A stretch of DNA of 32,307 bases from NCBI GenBank assembly GCA_947631335.1, contig CANRKZ010000014.1, positions 1-32,307 of the forward strand. The letters run 5' to 3'. A program made the translations under genes and the position numbers. The stretch comes from an uncultured Clostridia bacterium (GTDB lineage: Bacteria; Bacillota; Clostridia; TANB77; CAG-508). Positions 16,082 through 25,748 of the stretch are shown one piece after another. The notes under the pieces are model-generated. The model did no database searches and was not told where the DNA came from. It worked only from the letters and a program-made list of their open reading frames with translations. The stretch's first letter is position 1. Every line of letters starts with the position of its first letter.

Positions 16082-16918
16082 TTACGTTTCTATTTCTTTT
16101 TTACTTTTAAGAAACTTTTTTATGATTCTATGAAAAGAATCACCTTTTAACATTTCAATCTTTTCTTGAAAAGTTAATTCTATTCTATGTGGTTCTTCAA
16201 TCTTTATTCTTTTGTTATTTAAAACTAATTTCGGATTTGTTGTAGTTAGTTTTTCTATTTTTTCCTCTCCAATTAATTCCTCTAATTCTATAAGAATTTC
16301 TGGTATTTTAGGATAAATTGTATTTTGTTTATGCACATTGGAACTAAGTATATGAATCATATTATTTTCGAGAAGTTTTTTTACGATAATTTGTGGTTTT
16401 TTCCCATACTGACCTATTATACTTCCAAAATCAGCTTGCATAAGTACTCCTTTTTGGATTAAATCATAAACTAATTCTGGTTCTTTTTGGATATAACAAT
16501 ATCTTTCTGGATGAGCTAGTATAGGAACGATTTTATTTTGTTGCATTTCATAAATTTTATCATACAAATTATCTGGTTCTTCTTCTAATGGTAATTCAAA
16601 TAATACATAACTAGTATCATTTATCGTAGATGCTTTTCCTTCTTCTAAAAATCTTATTATATTTTCAGAAAGAAATATTTCATTTCCTAAATACAACATT
16701 ACATTTATATGTTTTGCCTGTAAATTTTCATAAATGGCACTTACCCAAACTTCTCGTTCTGGTGTATCCGTCTCATAATATCCTTCTTTGTAATGTGAGG
16801 TTGAAACAATTGCTTCAAATCCTACCTTTTCTGCTTCTTTTATTAAATTAAATGTTTCTTCTATACTTTTTGCACCATCATCTATATTCGGCAATATATG
16901 TGTGTGAATATCGATCAT
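16082..16918 (-). CDS. PHP-type protein-tyrosine phosphatase (CpsB/YwqE family)
   Basis: A 278-residue metal-dependent phosphatase. CpsB/YwqE enzymes dephosphorylate bacterial tyrosine kinases and their targets in capsule and exopolysaccharide control. The PHP signature MIDIHTHILPNIDDGAKS is at the N-terminus. Further metal ligands fit STSHY near residue 40, LGNEIFL near residue 98, and LAHPERY near residue 134. No matching tyrosine kinase or polysaccharide cluster is present nearby, so the substrate is unknown. The gene lies between argS and glmM with short gaps and is probably co-transcribed with them. Confidence 0.9.
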   Translation of the reverse strand: MIDIHTHILPNIDDGAKSIEETFNLIKEAEKVGFEAIVSTSHYKEGYYETDTPEREVWVSAIYENLQAKHINVMLYLGNEIFLSENIIRFLEEGKASTINDTSYVLFELPLEEEPDNLYDKIYEMQQNKIVPILAHPERYCYIQKEPELVYDLIQKGVLMQADFGSIIGQYGKKPQIIVKKLLENNMIHILSSNVHKQNTIYPKIPEILIELEELIGEEKIEKLTTTNPKLVLNNKRIKIEEPHRIELTFQEKIEMLKGDSFHRIIKKFLKSKKEIET

Positions 16919-16963
16919 TTTGGCTTTACTCCTTCTTTGCTATCTTTATTTTTCGTTTTATTA

Positions 16964-18673
16964 TTACATTTTTGTTGGCATTTGAATTCCTAACAAGTTA
17001 GCGCCTATTTTTAAAACTTTTCCTACAGCATAAGTTAAAAATAATCTTGCATCTTGTACTTCTTTTTCTTGTGCTATTATTTTATTTTCGTTATAAAAAC
17101 TACTAAAGGCCTTTGCTAAATCTATTAAATATCTCGAAAGAATAGATGGTTCTTCTTTCTTAGTTACTTGAATTAATATTTCTTCAAAATTATATAATAA
17201 TTTTATGATAATTTGTGAATATTCATCTAATAATTTTTCTAAATTTATTTCTTCAAATTTTGGTAATTTTTCTACTTTTTCTAATATACTCTTAGTTCTC
17301 ACATAGGTATATTGAATATAAGGACCTGTTTCTCCTTGGAAATTTAAAATCATGTCCCAATCAAATACTTCATCTTTGACTCTGCTATTGGCTAAATCAT
17401 TAAAAATAATAGCACCTACACCAACTTTCTTGGCAACATCTTGTTTGTTCTCTAAATCTGGATTTTTTTGTTCAATAATTTCTTTTGCCCTTTCAATCGA
17501 CTCTTTTAACAAGTCTTCTAATTTTATAACATTTCCTTCTCTTGTAGACATTTTCCCGATTGGCAATAATACCATTCCAAAAGATACATGTTCTAAGCCA
17601 TCTGTATATTTTGGATCCATTCCTAGCAGTTTAGCTACTTCAAATACTTGTTTAAAATGTAATACTTGTTCATAAGATGTTACATATAAGGTTTTATCAA
17701 AATCATAAGTTCTTGCTCGATACAAAATGGCAGCTAAATCTCTTGTTGCATAAGTTGTAGATCCATTGGATTTTACAATAATACAAGGAGTTTCAATTCC
17801 TTTTTCTTCTAAATTAATTATTTTTGCTCCCTGTGACTCTATTAATTTTCCTGAATTTTCTAAAGTATCTATTACTTCTTGCATTTTATCTGCAAAAAAA
17901 GCCTCTCCATTCCAAGAATCAAATTTGCTTCCTAATAAGTCATATACTTTCTGAAATTCCTTTAAACTTAATTCTCTAAATTTTTTCCATAACTTATTAC
18001 AATAAGGATCTCCATCTTCTAATTTTTTAAAATTATTTCTACAAGCTTCTAATACTTTTTCATCTTCTTTACATAACTGATTAATTCGAATATAGATTTT
18101 AGTTAATTCATCAATAGGGTCTCTTTCAATATCATATTCCTTACCCCATAATTTATAACCTTCAATTAATTTACCAAATTGTGTACCATAATCTCCTAAA
18201 TGATTAATTCCTATTGTATGATACCCTAAATACTGATAGATGTTATATAAAGCTGCTCCAATTACAGTTGAGCGAAGATGTCCTATATGAAAAGGTTTAG
18301 CGATATTAGGTGCAGAATAATCAATTACTATATTTTTACCATTTCCTATCGTAGATTGTCCATAATTTTTATTTTTTTCAATTTCTTTTAATACCTCTGT
18401 TGTAAGTAAAATTTTCTGAATGTAAAAATTCAAATATCCTCCTACAACTTCTATCTTATCAACTATTTCTTTCTTAATTTCCATTTTATCTTTTATTTCA
18501 TTTGCTATCATTGGTGGTGCTTTTTTTAATGTTTTTGCAAGATGAAAACATGGAAAAGCATAATCTCCATTTTTACTATCTTTTGGTACTTCTATATAAC
18601 TTTCTAATTCTTTTGCACTTAAATTTGTTACTTTTGCTATTTCTTGTGCTATTATTTGTTTGAAATCTATCAT
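16964..18673 (-). CDS. argS: Arginyl-tRNA synthetase
   Basis: Charges tRNA-Arg. The protein from the ATG at 18673 is about 569 residues, normal for ArgS. This start has an ideal ribosome site (AAAGGAGGAAAT); the frame is open for another 12 codons upstream, but those overlap a repeat element region and are probably untranslated. The N-terminal tRNA-binding domain is followed by FHIGHLRSTVIG (class I HIGH motif) near residue 120. The KMSKS position reads GKMSTREGN, as in many ArgS. The C-terminus ends GIQMPTKM. This enzyme is of interest because CGG arginine codons behave abnormally in this genome. Confidence 0.96.
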   Translation of the reverse strand: MIDFKQIIAQEIAKVTNLSAKELESYIEVPKDSKNGDYAFPCFHLAKTLKKAPPMIANEIKDKMEIKKEIVDKIEVVGGYLNFYIQKILLTTEVLKEIEKNKNYGQSTIGNGKNIVIDYSAPNIAKPFHIGHLRSTVIGAALYNIYQYLGYHTIGINHLGDYGTQFGKLIEGYKLWGKEYDIERDPIDELTKIYIRINQLCKEDEKVLEACRNNFKKLEDGDPYCNKLWKKFRELSLKEFQKVYDLLGSKFDSWNGEAFFADKMQEVIDTLENSGKLIESQGAKIINLEEKGIETPCIIVKSNGSTTYATRDLAAILYRARTYDFDKTLYVTSYEQVLHFKQVFEVAKLLGMDPKYTDGLEHVSFGMVLLPIGKMSTREGNVIKLEDLLKESIERAKEIIEQKNPDLENKQDVAKKVGVGAIIFNDLANSRVKDEVFDWDMILNFQGETGPYIQYTYVRTKSILEKVEKLPKFEEINLEKLLDEYSQIIIKLLYNFEEILIQVTKKEEPSILSRYLIDLAKAFSSFYNENKIIAQEKEVQDARLFLTYAVGKVLKIGANLLGIQMPTKM

Positions 18674-18701
18674 ATTTCCTCCTTTAAAACAAACTAAGAC
18701 A

Positions 18702-18810
18702 AGACACAAGAGGGACAGAGATTAAGTGTCTCGTGTTATTGTCTATTTTATTATATTTGACATTTTTCTACTTTTATATAAGACACTTAATCTCTGTCCC
18801 TCTTGTGTCT
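18702..18810. repeat. Perfect 30-bp inverted-repeat element between argS and galE
   Basis: Arms 18702-18731 and 18781-18810 are perfect inverted copies separated by 49 A/T-rich bases. Each arm starts AGACACAAGAGGG and has 6-bp self-complementary ends (AGACAC/GTGTCT). The layout resembles small non-autonomous or REP-like palindromic elements mobilised in trans; no transposase is present here. The first T of the galE stop codon TGA is contributed by the end of an arm, so the element abuts the gene exactly. Confidence 0.8.
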
Positions 18811-19811
18811 CATTTTTTCATTATATATCTCCATGAATCTTTACACATATCCTCTAATGTTTTAGTTGCAACCCAGTTAAGTTCTTCTTTTGCTTTTTTA
18901 GGATCTGCATAACAAGTAGCAATATCTCCTTGTCTTCTTGGTGCTATTTTGTATGGAACTTTTTTTCCTGTTGCTCTTTCGAAGGCTTGTACCATATCTA
19001 GTACACTATATCCATTTCCAGTACCTAGATTATAAATATATAATCCTTTTTGTTCTTGATCTAATTTTTTTAAAGCTGCCACATGTCCTTTTGCTAAATC
19101 AACTACATGGATATAGTCTCTTACACCTGTTCCATCTGGTGTATCATAATCATTTCCATAAACGGATAATTGTTCTAAAATTCCAGCAGCTACTCTTACA
19201 ATATAAGGCATTAGATTATTTGGTATTCCTTGAGGTTCTTCTCCAATCAATCCACTTTCATGCGCCCCTACTGGATTAAAATATCTCAAAATACATATGT
19301 CCCAAGTGGGATCAGAATAATAAGTATCCTTCAAGATTTGCTCAATAAATAATTTAGAAGTACCATATGGATTGGTAGTTCCTCCTGTTTTACATTTTTC
19401 TGTAATAGGTATCATTTCTGGTTCTCCATATACGGTAGCAGAAGAGCTAAATATAAATTTTTTTACTTCATATTTTTTCATGGTTTCTAATAATACTAAA
19501 CATCCTGATATATTATTGGTATAATATTCTAATGGTTTTTGAACGGATTCTCCTACTGCTTTATATCCTGCAAAATTTAACACTGCATCAATCTTATTTT
19601 CTTCAAATACTTTTTCTAGTTTTTGTCTATCTAAGTAATTCATTTCATAAAATTTAAAATCTTTTCCTGTTATTTGTTTAATTTTATCTAGTATTATTGG
19701 TTTACTATTGGAAAAATCATCAAGAATAATAATTTCTTTTTCAGCATTTAATAATTCTACGGCTGTATGACTTCCTATATATCCTGCTCCTCCTGGTAAT
19801 AAAATCGCCAT
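18810..19811 (-). CDS. galE: UDP-glucose 4-epimerase
   Basis: Interconverts UDP-glucose and UDP-galactose (some homologues also act on UDP-GlcNAc). The 333-residue protein is a standard extended short-chain dehydrogenase. The nucleotide motif GGAGYIGSH lies near residues 7-15, preceded by LLP where the family usually has LVT. The catalytic serine region SSSATVYG and the YGTSK motif (Tyr/Lys pair) follow, then [12 protein letters not shown]. The last codon lies next to the inverted-repeat element, which supplies part of the stop codon. It follows cysS after 11 bases, so they are probably co-transcribed. Confidence 0.95.
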   Translation of the reverse strand: MAILLPGGAGYIGSHTAVELLNAEKEIIILDDFSNSKPIILDKIKQITGKDFKFYEMNYLDRQKLEKVFEENKIDAVLNFAGYKAVGESVQKPLEYYTNNISGCLVLLETMKKYEVKKFIFSSSATVYGEPEMIPITEKCKTGGTTNPYGTSKLFIEQILKDTYYSDPTWDICILRYFNPVGAHESGLIGEEPQGIPNNLMPYIVRVAAGILEQLSVYGNDYDTPDGTGVRDYIHVVDLAKGHVAALKKLDQEQKGLYIYNLGTGNGYSVLDMVQAFERATGKKVPYKIAPRRQGDIATCYADPKKAKEELNWVATKTLEDMCKDSWRYIMKK

Positions 19812-19822
19812 GCTGATTCCTC

Positions 19823-21211
19823 CTATCTCTTTTTTATTTCAATTCCTTGCTTTGTATCTTTTATATCATATCCCTTTTCATTTATCAACCCTCTTAATTC
19901 ATCTGCTTTTTTCCAGTCTTTACATTTTCTAGCTTCTTGTCTTTGTTCAATTAGTTGTATCACTTCATCTGGTATGGATTCTTGTAATTTAGTTGTTTCT
20001 TCTTGTATTTTTAAACCTAATACATTGTCAAATTTTAATAATAATTCTGCTAATTTTGGTGATTTTTTTTCTAATCTTACAACTTGCCAAACCACACCCA
20101 TAGCAATTGGCATATTTAAATCATCATTGATTGCTTGATGAAATTTTTTTTCATATTCTTCTACTTGACTTTCCTCTATTTCGTCTGTTCCTTTTAAATG
20201 TCTTTGATAACCTTTTTTTAATCTTTGTAAAGATTTAGATGCTGCTTCCATTCCTTCCCAAGTAAAATTTAATTTGTTTCGATAATGGCAAGAATAGCTA
20301 AATAATTTATATACTATTGGATCATATCCCTTTTCTACTATATCTTTAATTAAGTATACGTTTCCTAAACTCTTTGACATTTTACCGCCATCAATTAATA
20401 AGTATTCTCCATGCATCCAGAATTTAGCAGGAATTTTTCCACAATATCCTTTGCTTTGCGCTATTTCATTTTCATGATGTGTCGGAATTAAATCAATTCC
20501 ACCTGTATGAATATCAAATTGTTCTCCTAAATATTTTTTACTCATTGCTGAGCATTCAATATGCCATCCTGGATAACTTGGTCCAAATTCACTGTCCCAT
20601 TTCATTAAGTGATTTTCCGGTGCTTTAATCCATACAGCAAAATCGTAAGGATTTTTCTTTTCTAAATCCACATTGACTCTTGCTCCTGCTTTTTGTTCTT
20701 CTAGATTCAAATGAGAAAGAACGGGATATTCATCTAATTTGGATATATCAAAGTAAATAGCAGTTGAAGTTTCATAGGCATATCCTTTTTTAATTAGTTT
20801 TCTTACATATTCTAACATTTCTTCTATATGTTCAGTGGCTTTGCATACAATTTCAGGTGTTTCTATATTTAACTGTGCTAAATCTTGAAAAAACAAATCC
20901 GTATAGTGTTTTGCTATTTCTAATGGTGTTTTATGCTCTTCTCTTGCTGATTTTAGCATCTTATCTTCTCCCTCGTCTCCATCTGATACTAGATGTCCAA
21001 CATCTGTTATATTCATCACATGCTTAATTTTATATCCATTATAACGTAATACTCTTCTTAAAACATCTTGAAATATATTCGTTCTCATATTTCCTATCGT
21101 GGCATCTTTATAGACAGTTGGTCCACAAGAATAGATTGTTACCTCTTCTTGATTAATGGGTATAAATTTTTCTTTCTTTTTTGTTAGCGTGTTGTTTAAA
21201 TATAAATCCAT
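19823..21211 (-). CDS. cysS: Cysteinyl-tRNA synthetase
   Basis: Charges tRNA-Cys. The start at 21211 (MDLYLNN) follows a good ribosome site (GAAGGGAG); the frame is open ten codons further upstream, but that part overlaps the hairpin at 21228-21268. The protein is about 462 residues. The zinc-site motif CGPTVY, the ECSAMS and HHENE metal and substrate motifs, and KMSKSLGN are all present. The class I HIGH motif, usually HIGN in CysRS, reads TIGN here, losing the first histidine. galE follows 11 bases downstream. No T-box leader was seen. Confidence 0.95.
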   Translation of the reverse strand: MDLYLNNTLTKKKEKFIPINQEEVTIYSCGPTVYKDATIGNMRTNIFQDVLRRVLRYNGYKIKHVMNITDVGHLVSDGDEGEDKMLKSAREEHKTPLEIAKHYTDLFFQDLAQLNIETPEIVCKATEHIEEMLEYVRKLIKKGYAYETSTAIYFDISKLDEYPVLSHLNLEEQKAGARVNVDLEKKNPYDFAVWIKAPENHLMKWDSEFGPSYPGWHIECSAMSKKYLGEQFDIHTGGIDLIPTHHENEIAQSKGYCGKIPAKFWMHGEYLLIDGGKMSKSLGNVYLIKDIVEKGYDPIVYKLFSYSCHYRNKLNFTWEGMEAASKSLQRLKKGYQRHLKGTDEIEESQVEEYEKKFHQAINDDLNMPIAMGVVWQVVRLEKKSPKLAELLLKFDNVLGLKIQEETTKLQESIPDEVIQLIEQRQEARKCKDWKKADELRGLINEKGYDIKDTKQGIEIKKR

Positions 21212-21227
21212 AATTCTCCCTTCTTTT

Positions 21228-21268
21228 ATTAAAATTGCCAAAATGGAAAACCATTTGGCAATTTTAAT
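21228..21268 (-). terminator. Long hairpin between the penicillin-binding protein gene and cysS
   Basis: An 18-bp stem with a single bulged A (arms 21228-21246 and 21251-21268) and an AAAA loop. It lies 25 bases after the penicillin-binding protein stop and 17 bases before cysS. There is no strong T-run on the minus strand, so it may be a weak terminator or a leader hairpin affecting cysS. Confidence 0.6.
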
Positions 21269-21292
21269 ATTTATTCCATTTTTATCTTTTCA

Positions 21293-23875
21293 TCATGTGT
21301 CTGTTTCTGGATTTTCTGTTCCTCCTGTTTCTCCTCCTGTATTCGTATTTTCTCCTGTATTCGTATTTTCTCCTGTATTTGTACTTCCTCCTGTATTGGT
21401 ATTATTGGTTGTATTCGATGTATTATTTTTTGGTTTTTCTGGTTGTTTTGGCGCTTCTTCTGGCTTTTTATGAATATCACATGTTTCTTCTACTTTTGTT
21501 CCTGCCGTACTTGATCTACCATTTAATGATGTCCAAAGTTTTAATTGTTCTTTTGGTAAAACCGCTCCATAATTATTTACTTTTGTACTTGGACAATACT
21601 TATTTGCTATTTTTCCTGACTCAGTACATAAGGTTTGGCTTCCATGTCCCTGACATTTTTCTGGTAGATTATTTGAGCTAAATATTTCTTTATAAGTATC
21701 TGTACATCCTGTCGTAGCTAAACATCCAGTTGTTCTACATACGGTCTGCTCTACAATACCACTCGGTCTTGTAAATGATTTCTTTTCTAAATTTTTATGG
21801 ATATCTGTCATAATAGCATCCCATATTTGACCTGCTGGATTTTGTGAGAATCCTTTTACTTCTTCGTTTTCATCATAACCAAACCAAGTTGCTGCTGCAT
21901 AATATGGTGTAAATCCACATAACCATCTATCATAACTATTATCAGTTGTTCCTGTTTTAGCAGCTACATCCATTCCTGGAATTTTACAATAGGTAGCAGT
22001 TCCATTTGAGGCATTTACTGGTTCTTGTACAATTGATTTTGTAATATAAGCTGTTTGTTCTGAAAAGACTCTTTTTTGTTCTTGTTTTGGCGTAAGTACT
22101 GTATTTCCACTTGTATCAACTACTTTTGTATAGAAAGTTGGCGTAATATAAACACCATCATTTGCAATTGTTCCATAAGCTGATGCCATCTCTAATGGAC
22201 TAGCTCCATTTGTCATTCCTCCAATTGCTAAAGCCAATACTTCATCTGTGTTATCATCTAGTGAAGATAATCCCATCTCCTTAAGATATTTTAATGATTT
22301 TTTTGGAGTCAATTCTTTCATAATCTTTACAGCTGGTATATTTCTAGATAAAGCAATAAATTCTCTAATATTCATTGCTGCATTTTTGTAAGTGTTTCCA
22401 TCATTTTTTGGGCTATACCCTCCACCAAAATCCGTTTTCTCATCCATATAAACTGTTGCGGCTGTAATTACTTTTTCTTCTAAAGCTGGAGCTACATCTG
22501 CTATTGGCTTAATAGAAGATCCTGTTTGCTTTTTCATTTGTGTTGCTCGATTCCAGCCAGCTGTTTCTTTTTCTCCTAGTCCTCCTGCTACACCTACTAC
22601 ATTTCCAGTCTTATAATCAACAATAGCCATTCCAGATTGTGTATGTTCATTAACTAACTGTCCGTTTTTTTTGTCTTTTCCGCTTTTAATATATTTTTCT
22701 TTTGCGTATTCTTCTTCTAATCTTGTTTGTATCGTAGAATCAACCGTTGAATAAATAGTTAATCCACTGCTATAAACATAATTTTCTGCCAATTGTGCTG
22801 ATATGTTTTTTTCTTCCATAACCTGATTAATGACTTGATCTATTACGGCGTCCGTATGATAAGAATAGGTACTTGCTGTTGCAATCGTTGCCTTTTCAAA
22901 TTTTAATCCTGCATTAGCTTCTTCCACAGCTTTATTATAATCATCTTCATTTTCTATATATCCTAATTCCTTCATTTTTGATAATACTGTTAGGATTTTT
23001 GATTTGATTCTTTCATTTCTTTTTTCTTCGGTATCACTATCAGATGATAATTTGTATGGATTATAGTAATTAGGTGATGAGTTAATTCCTGCTAAAAATG
23101 CGCATTCTGCTAAGCTCAAATCTTTTGCACTTTTATTAAAATAATATTGTGCCCCTAATTCCACACCATGCAAGTTACCTTCTCCACCTACATATAAAAT
23201 ATTTAAATATAACTCTAAAATTTGGTCTTTCGATATCATTCTTTCTACTTGATACGCTTTTGCCCATTCTTTTACTTTTCTCAAGATACCTGCTAATCCT
23301 TTTGCTTCATCATCCTTTGTTATATTTTTTACTAATTGTTGTGTGATTGTACTACCACCATATGAGCTATTTCCTGTAATAGTATGTAAAATAGCTCCTG
23401 TTGTTCTTTTAAAATCTACCCCATTATGTTTATAAAATCTTTCGTCTTCAATTGCAACATAAGCTTTTGGTAAGTAGTCTGCCATTTCTTCTAGTGTTAT
23501 TACTTTTCTTTTTTCATCACCACTTAAATTAGCAACAACATCACCATTCACATCTACTACAACTGAATTCGATGCTCCTATTTGTAATTCTTCTTTGGTG
23601 ATTTCAAATTCATCCCCAAATAATCCAAAGAACATTCCTGCAACAATTCCTGCTCCTATGACGCATAACAACAAAAATAGAGTCAATGCTATTTTAATTG
23701 CCATTCTTAATTTTGGATGTTGTTTTTTCTTGCTTCCTTTTTTTGTTTTTTGAACCTCTTGTGGTCTTTTCCCTTTTTGAATTTTTGGTACTTTTTTTGT
23801 TGTCCTTTTCCCTTTTTGTACCCTATGAGGTCTTGTTTTATTACTACTATTTCTTCCACTATGATTACTTGGCAT
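21293..23875 (-). CDS. Class A penicillin-binding protein (transglycosylase/transpeptidase)
   Basis: A bifunctional peptidoglycan synthase of 860 residues anchored by one membrane segment (about residues 57-80) after a very basic cytoplasmic tail. The glycosyltransferase domain carries EDERFYKHNGVDFKRT with the catalytic glutamates and GGSTITQQLVKN. The transpeptidase domain has SSIKP (SxxK), SRN (SxN) and KTGTTD (KTG). Five or more cysteines occur between residues about 705 and 770, unusual for an extracellular segment. The C-terminus ends in a tandem TNTGEN-type low-complexity tail, probably a flexible wall-spanning stretch. The start follows AAGGAGGAAATAAG. cysS lies downstream past a hairpin. 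Confidence 0.95.
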   Translation of the reverse strand: MPSNHSGRNSSNKTRPHRVQKGKRTTKKVPKIQKGKRPQEVQKTKKGSKKKQHPKLRMAIKIALTLFLLLCVIGAGIVAGMFFGLFGDEFEITKEELQIGASNSVVVDVNGDVVANLSGDEKRKVITLEEMADYLPKAYVAIEDERFYKHNGVDFKRTTGAILHTITGNSSYGGSTITQQLVKNITKDDEAKGLAGILRKVKEWAKAYQVERMISKDQILELYLNILYVGGEGNLHGVELGAQYYFNKSAKDLSLAECAFLAGINSSPNYYNPYKLSSDSDTEEKRNERIKSKILTVLSKMKELGYIENEDDYNKAVEEANAGLKFEKATIATASTYSYHTDAVIDQVINQVMEEKNISAQLAENYVYSSGLTIYSTVDSTIQTRLEEEYAKEKYIKSGKDKKNGQLVNEHTQSGMAIVDYKTGNVVGVAGGLGEKETAGWNRATQMKKQTGSSIKPIADVAPALEEKVITAATVYMDEKTDFGGGYSPKNDGNTYKNAAMNIREFIALSRNIPAVKIMKELTPKKSLKYLKEMGLSSLDDNTDEVLALAIGGMTNGASPLEMASAYGTIANDGVYITPTFYTKVVDTSGNTVLTPKQEQKRVFSEQTAYITKSIVQEPVNASNGTATYCKIPGMDVAAKTGTTDNSYDRWLCGFTPYYAAATWFGYDENEEVKGFSQNPAGQIWDAIMTDIHKNLEKKSFTRPSGIVEQTVCRTTGCLATTGCTDTYKEIFSSNNLPEKCQGHGSQTLCTESGKIANKYCPSTKVNNYGAVLPKEQLKLWTSLNGRSSTAGTKVEETCDIHKKPEEAPKQPEKPKNNTSNTTNNTNTGGSTNTGENTNTGENTNTGGETGGTENPETDT

Positions 23876-23966
23876 CTTATTTCCTCCTTGCCAATGATAA
23901 ATTATATAGATACATTATATTATATTTTCTAAAAAAAGAAAAGCTTTTAAATAAAATTTTAATAAT

Positions 23967-24812
23967 TTATATAATTGTTCTATTTCCTATTAATTTTACA
24001 ATCTTTACTTGATCCTTTTTTAGTTTTTTCTCTATATAAGAAAATGGTTGGTTTTGAAAAATCCTTGCTTCATATCTATCTTTTTTATCATATAAGTTGT
24101 TCTTATCATATTCAAAGTCTTCTCTATCCCTAAAGCTAATTTCATAATCGTTAATATTGATTCCATTAAATCTTTTTTTATTTATTTTTACGTTTCCTCT
24201 TAAATTAATGATAATAGCATCTTCTTGTAAATTATATTGATTTATTAATTCTGTTGGAAAGTCTACATTCAAAACAATTTTGGATTTTGAGATACTCTTC
24301 TTTTTATTATTACTTATGTTTATCATAATTCCCTCTTGTTTTAGAATTTGTTCTTCTATCTTTTTAAATTTTTCAAAATGTTGAGTTACTACATTTACTC
24401 TTTTATATTCTTTAATAATTTGCTTCATATTTTCCAATATAGGATCAGAAATATCATTTACTAATATAGATACCGTAGTTTCTTCTTTTTTTATATTTTT
24501 TTTGCTTATAATATATTCTAGTAATTGATAAGATAGTATTCCAAATAGCCATTTTCCTTCTACTATATCTATAGAATATGTATATAAATAATTTTTATAA
24601 TCTTCTTGTCTTTTGATTTCTTTGCTTAAAATTAATTTATGACAATTTGTTTTTTTTAAAATTTTCTTGGTTTTCTCTGCTAATTTTCTAGCTTTTTTTG
24701 AACTAATTTTTTCTTTTTGAATTGGTAGTATAATTTTATCTTGTTTTAATCTCACTATATTCAATCTATTTAAGATTGAATTAGGGTTGTCAGACTCTTG
24801 AACATAATACAA
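23967..24812 (-). CDS. Unrecognised protein downstream of truB
   Basis: About 281 residues, rich in Lys, Ile and Asn, with no signal peptide or clear membrane segment. I do not recognise it. The central part (about 105-190) alternates predicted strands and helices (TVSILVNDIS, NVVTQHFEKF, SKIVLNVDFP), which resembles a Rossmann-like nucleotide-binding fold, but no glycine-rich loop is visible. The TTG start at 24812 is preferred, since GAGGAG lies 8 bases before it; a GTG at 24821 would be too close to that site. It is the last gene of the rimP-truB run, 58 bases after truB. Confidence 0.7.
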   Translation of the reverse strand: MYYVQESDNPNSILNRLNIVRLKQDKIILPIQKEKISSKKARKLAEKTKKILKKTNCHKLILSKEIKRQEDYKNYLYTYSIDIVEGKWLFGILSYQLLEYIISKKNIKKEETTVSILVNDISDPILENMKQIIKEYKRVNVVTQHFEKFKKIEEQILKQEGIMINISNNKKKSISKSKIVLNVDFPTELINQYNLQEDAIIINLRGNVKINKKRFNGININDYEISFRDREDFEYDKNNLYDKKDRYEARIFQNQPFSYIEKKLKKDQVKIVKLIGNRTII

Positions 24813-24870
24813 AAAAATCACTCCTCGTATACTTTTACTAAAAATATATGAAAGTGATTCTTTTAATATT

Positions 24871-25735
24871 CTATATAATAATATCTCTTTTTAAAAGATT
24901 ATTTTGAATACAACCAATTCCTATAAAGTCATCCTTGTGATAAATTTTATAAATTCCGTCTGGTTGTTTTTTCTTTAATTGTACTCCATTTAAGAAAAGT
25001 TTCAGCTCTCTATCTTGTAAGTATAAGTGATTACTTTTTTGAAACAATTGCTCTATCGTTATAAGATGAGAATTCATATTTTCCATATCATTTTTTAATT
25101 CCTGTAATGTAATTGCGTCATGAATTGTAAATTGTCCTACTTGCAATCTGTTTAATCCACTCATGTGTCCGAATGGTATTAAGTCGTTGTGCAATATCTT
25201 GACACAAACTTCTAATATAAGTACCTTTTGAACAACTAACTTCAAACTGTACTTTTTTGTTCTTAGGATCAATTGCTAGCAATTTAATATTATAAATTTT
25301 TATCTTTCTTGGTGATAATTCTATATTTTGACCTTTTCTAGCATATTCATATAACTTTTTTCCTTTTACTTTAATTGCTGAATACATAGGTGGAATCTGT
25401 TCTTGTTCTCCCATAAAACCATTTAAAACTTTTTTTATGTCCTCTTCTTTTAAGATATCCTCTGTTACTTTCCTCTCTTCTAAAATTTTTCCTTCTTCAT
25501 CTAAAGTATCTGTTTTTATTCCTAATTGTAATTCTACTCGATAAGTTTTGTCATGATTGATTAAATATTTTGAACATAAAGTTCCTTTTCCAATGAGCAA
25601 TGGCAACACTCCTGTTGCCATTGGATCTAAGGTCCCTGTATGTCCTACTTTTTCCTTACATATCTTTTTTACTTGATATACAATATCATGTGATGTACAG
25701 CCTTTTTGCTTATTTATAATCAATATTCCATCCAT
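24871..25735 (-). CDS. truB: tRNA pseudouridine-55 synthase, read through one CGG +1 frameshift
   Basis: Makes pseudouridine 55 in the T-loop of tRNAs. The span of 865 bases is one more than a multiple of three. The upstream frame holds GHTGTLDPMATGVLP with catalytic Asp 37, YSAIKVKGKKLYEYAR, and GTYIRSLCQDIAQRL. At codon 189, ATT CGG ACA is met. Skipping the C gives RLNTI-GHMSGLNRLQVGQF, which matches the TruB segment G(A)HxxxLxRxxVGxF, and a 287-residue protein. The remainder contains the usual short C-terminal domain. Unshifted translation adds 16 non-homologous residues and stops. The start ATG (MDGILIINKQKG) is canonical. nrnA lies 13 bases upstream. Confidence 0.93.
25169..25171 (-). 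other. CGG +1 frameshift site 5 (truB)
   Basis: Codon 189 is CGG, preceded by ATT. Dropping the C gives GGA (Gly), restoring the conserved GHMSGLNR segment. The two frames overlap for about 150 bases here, but only the shifted join gives a TruB-like sequence. Confidence 0.9.
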
Positions 25736-25748
25736 AACAATTCTCCAT

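Noticed and set aside
16964..18709. ArgS starting at 18709
   Set aside because: The ATG at 18673 has a near-perfect ribosome site and the normal ArgS N-terminus; the upstream codons run into the inverted-repeat element.
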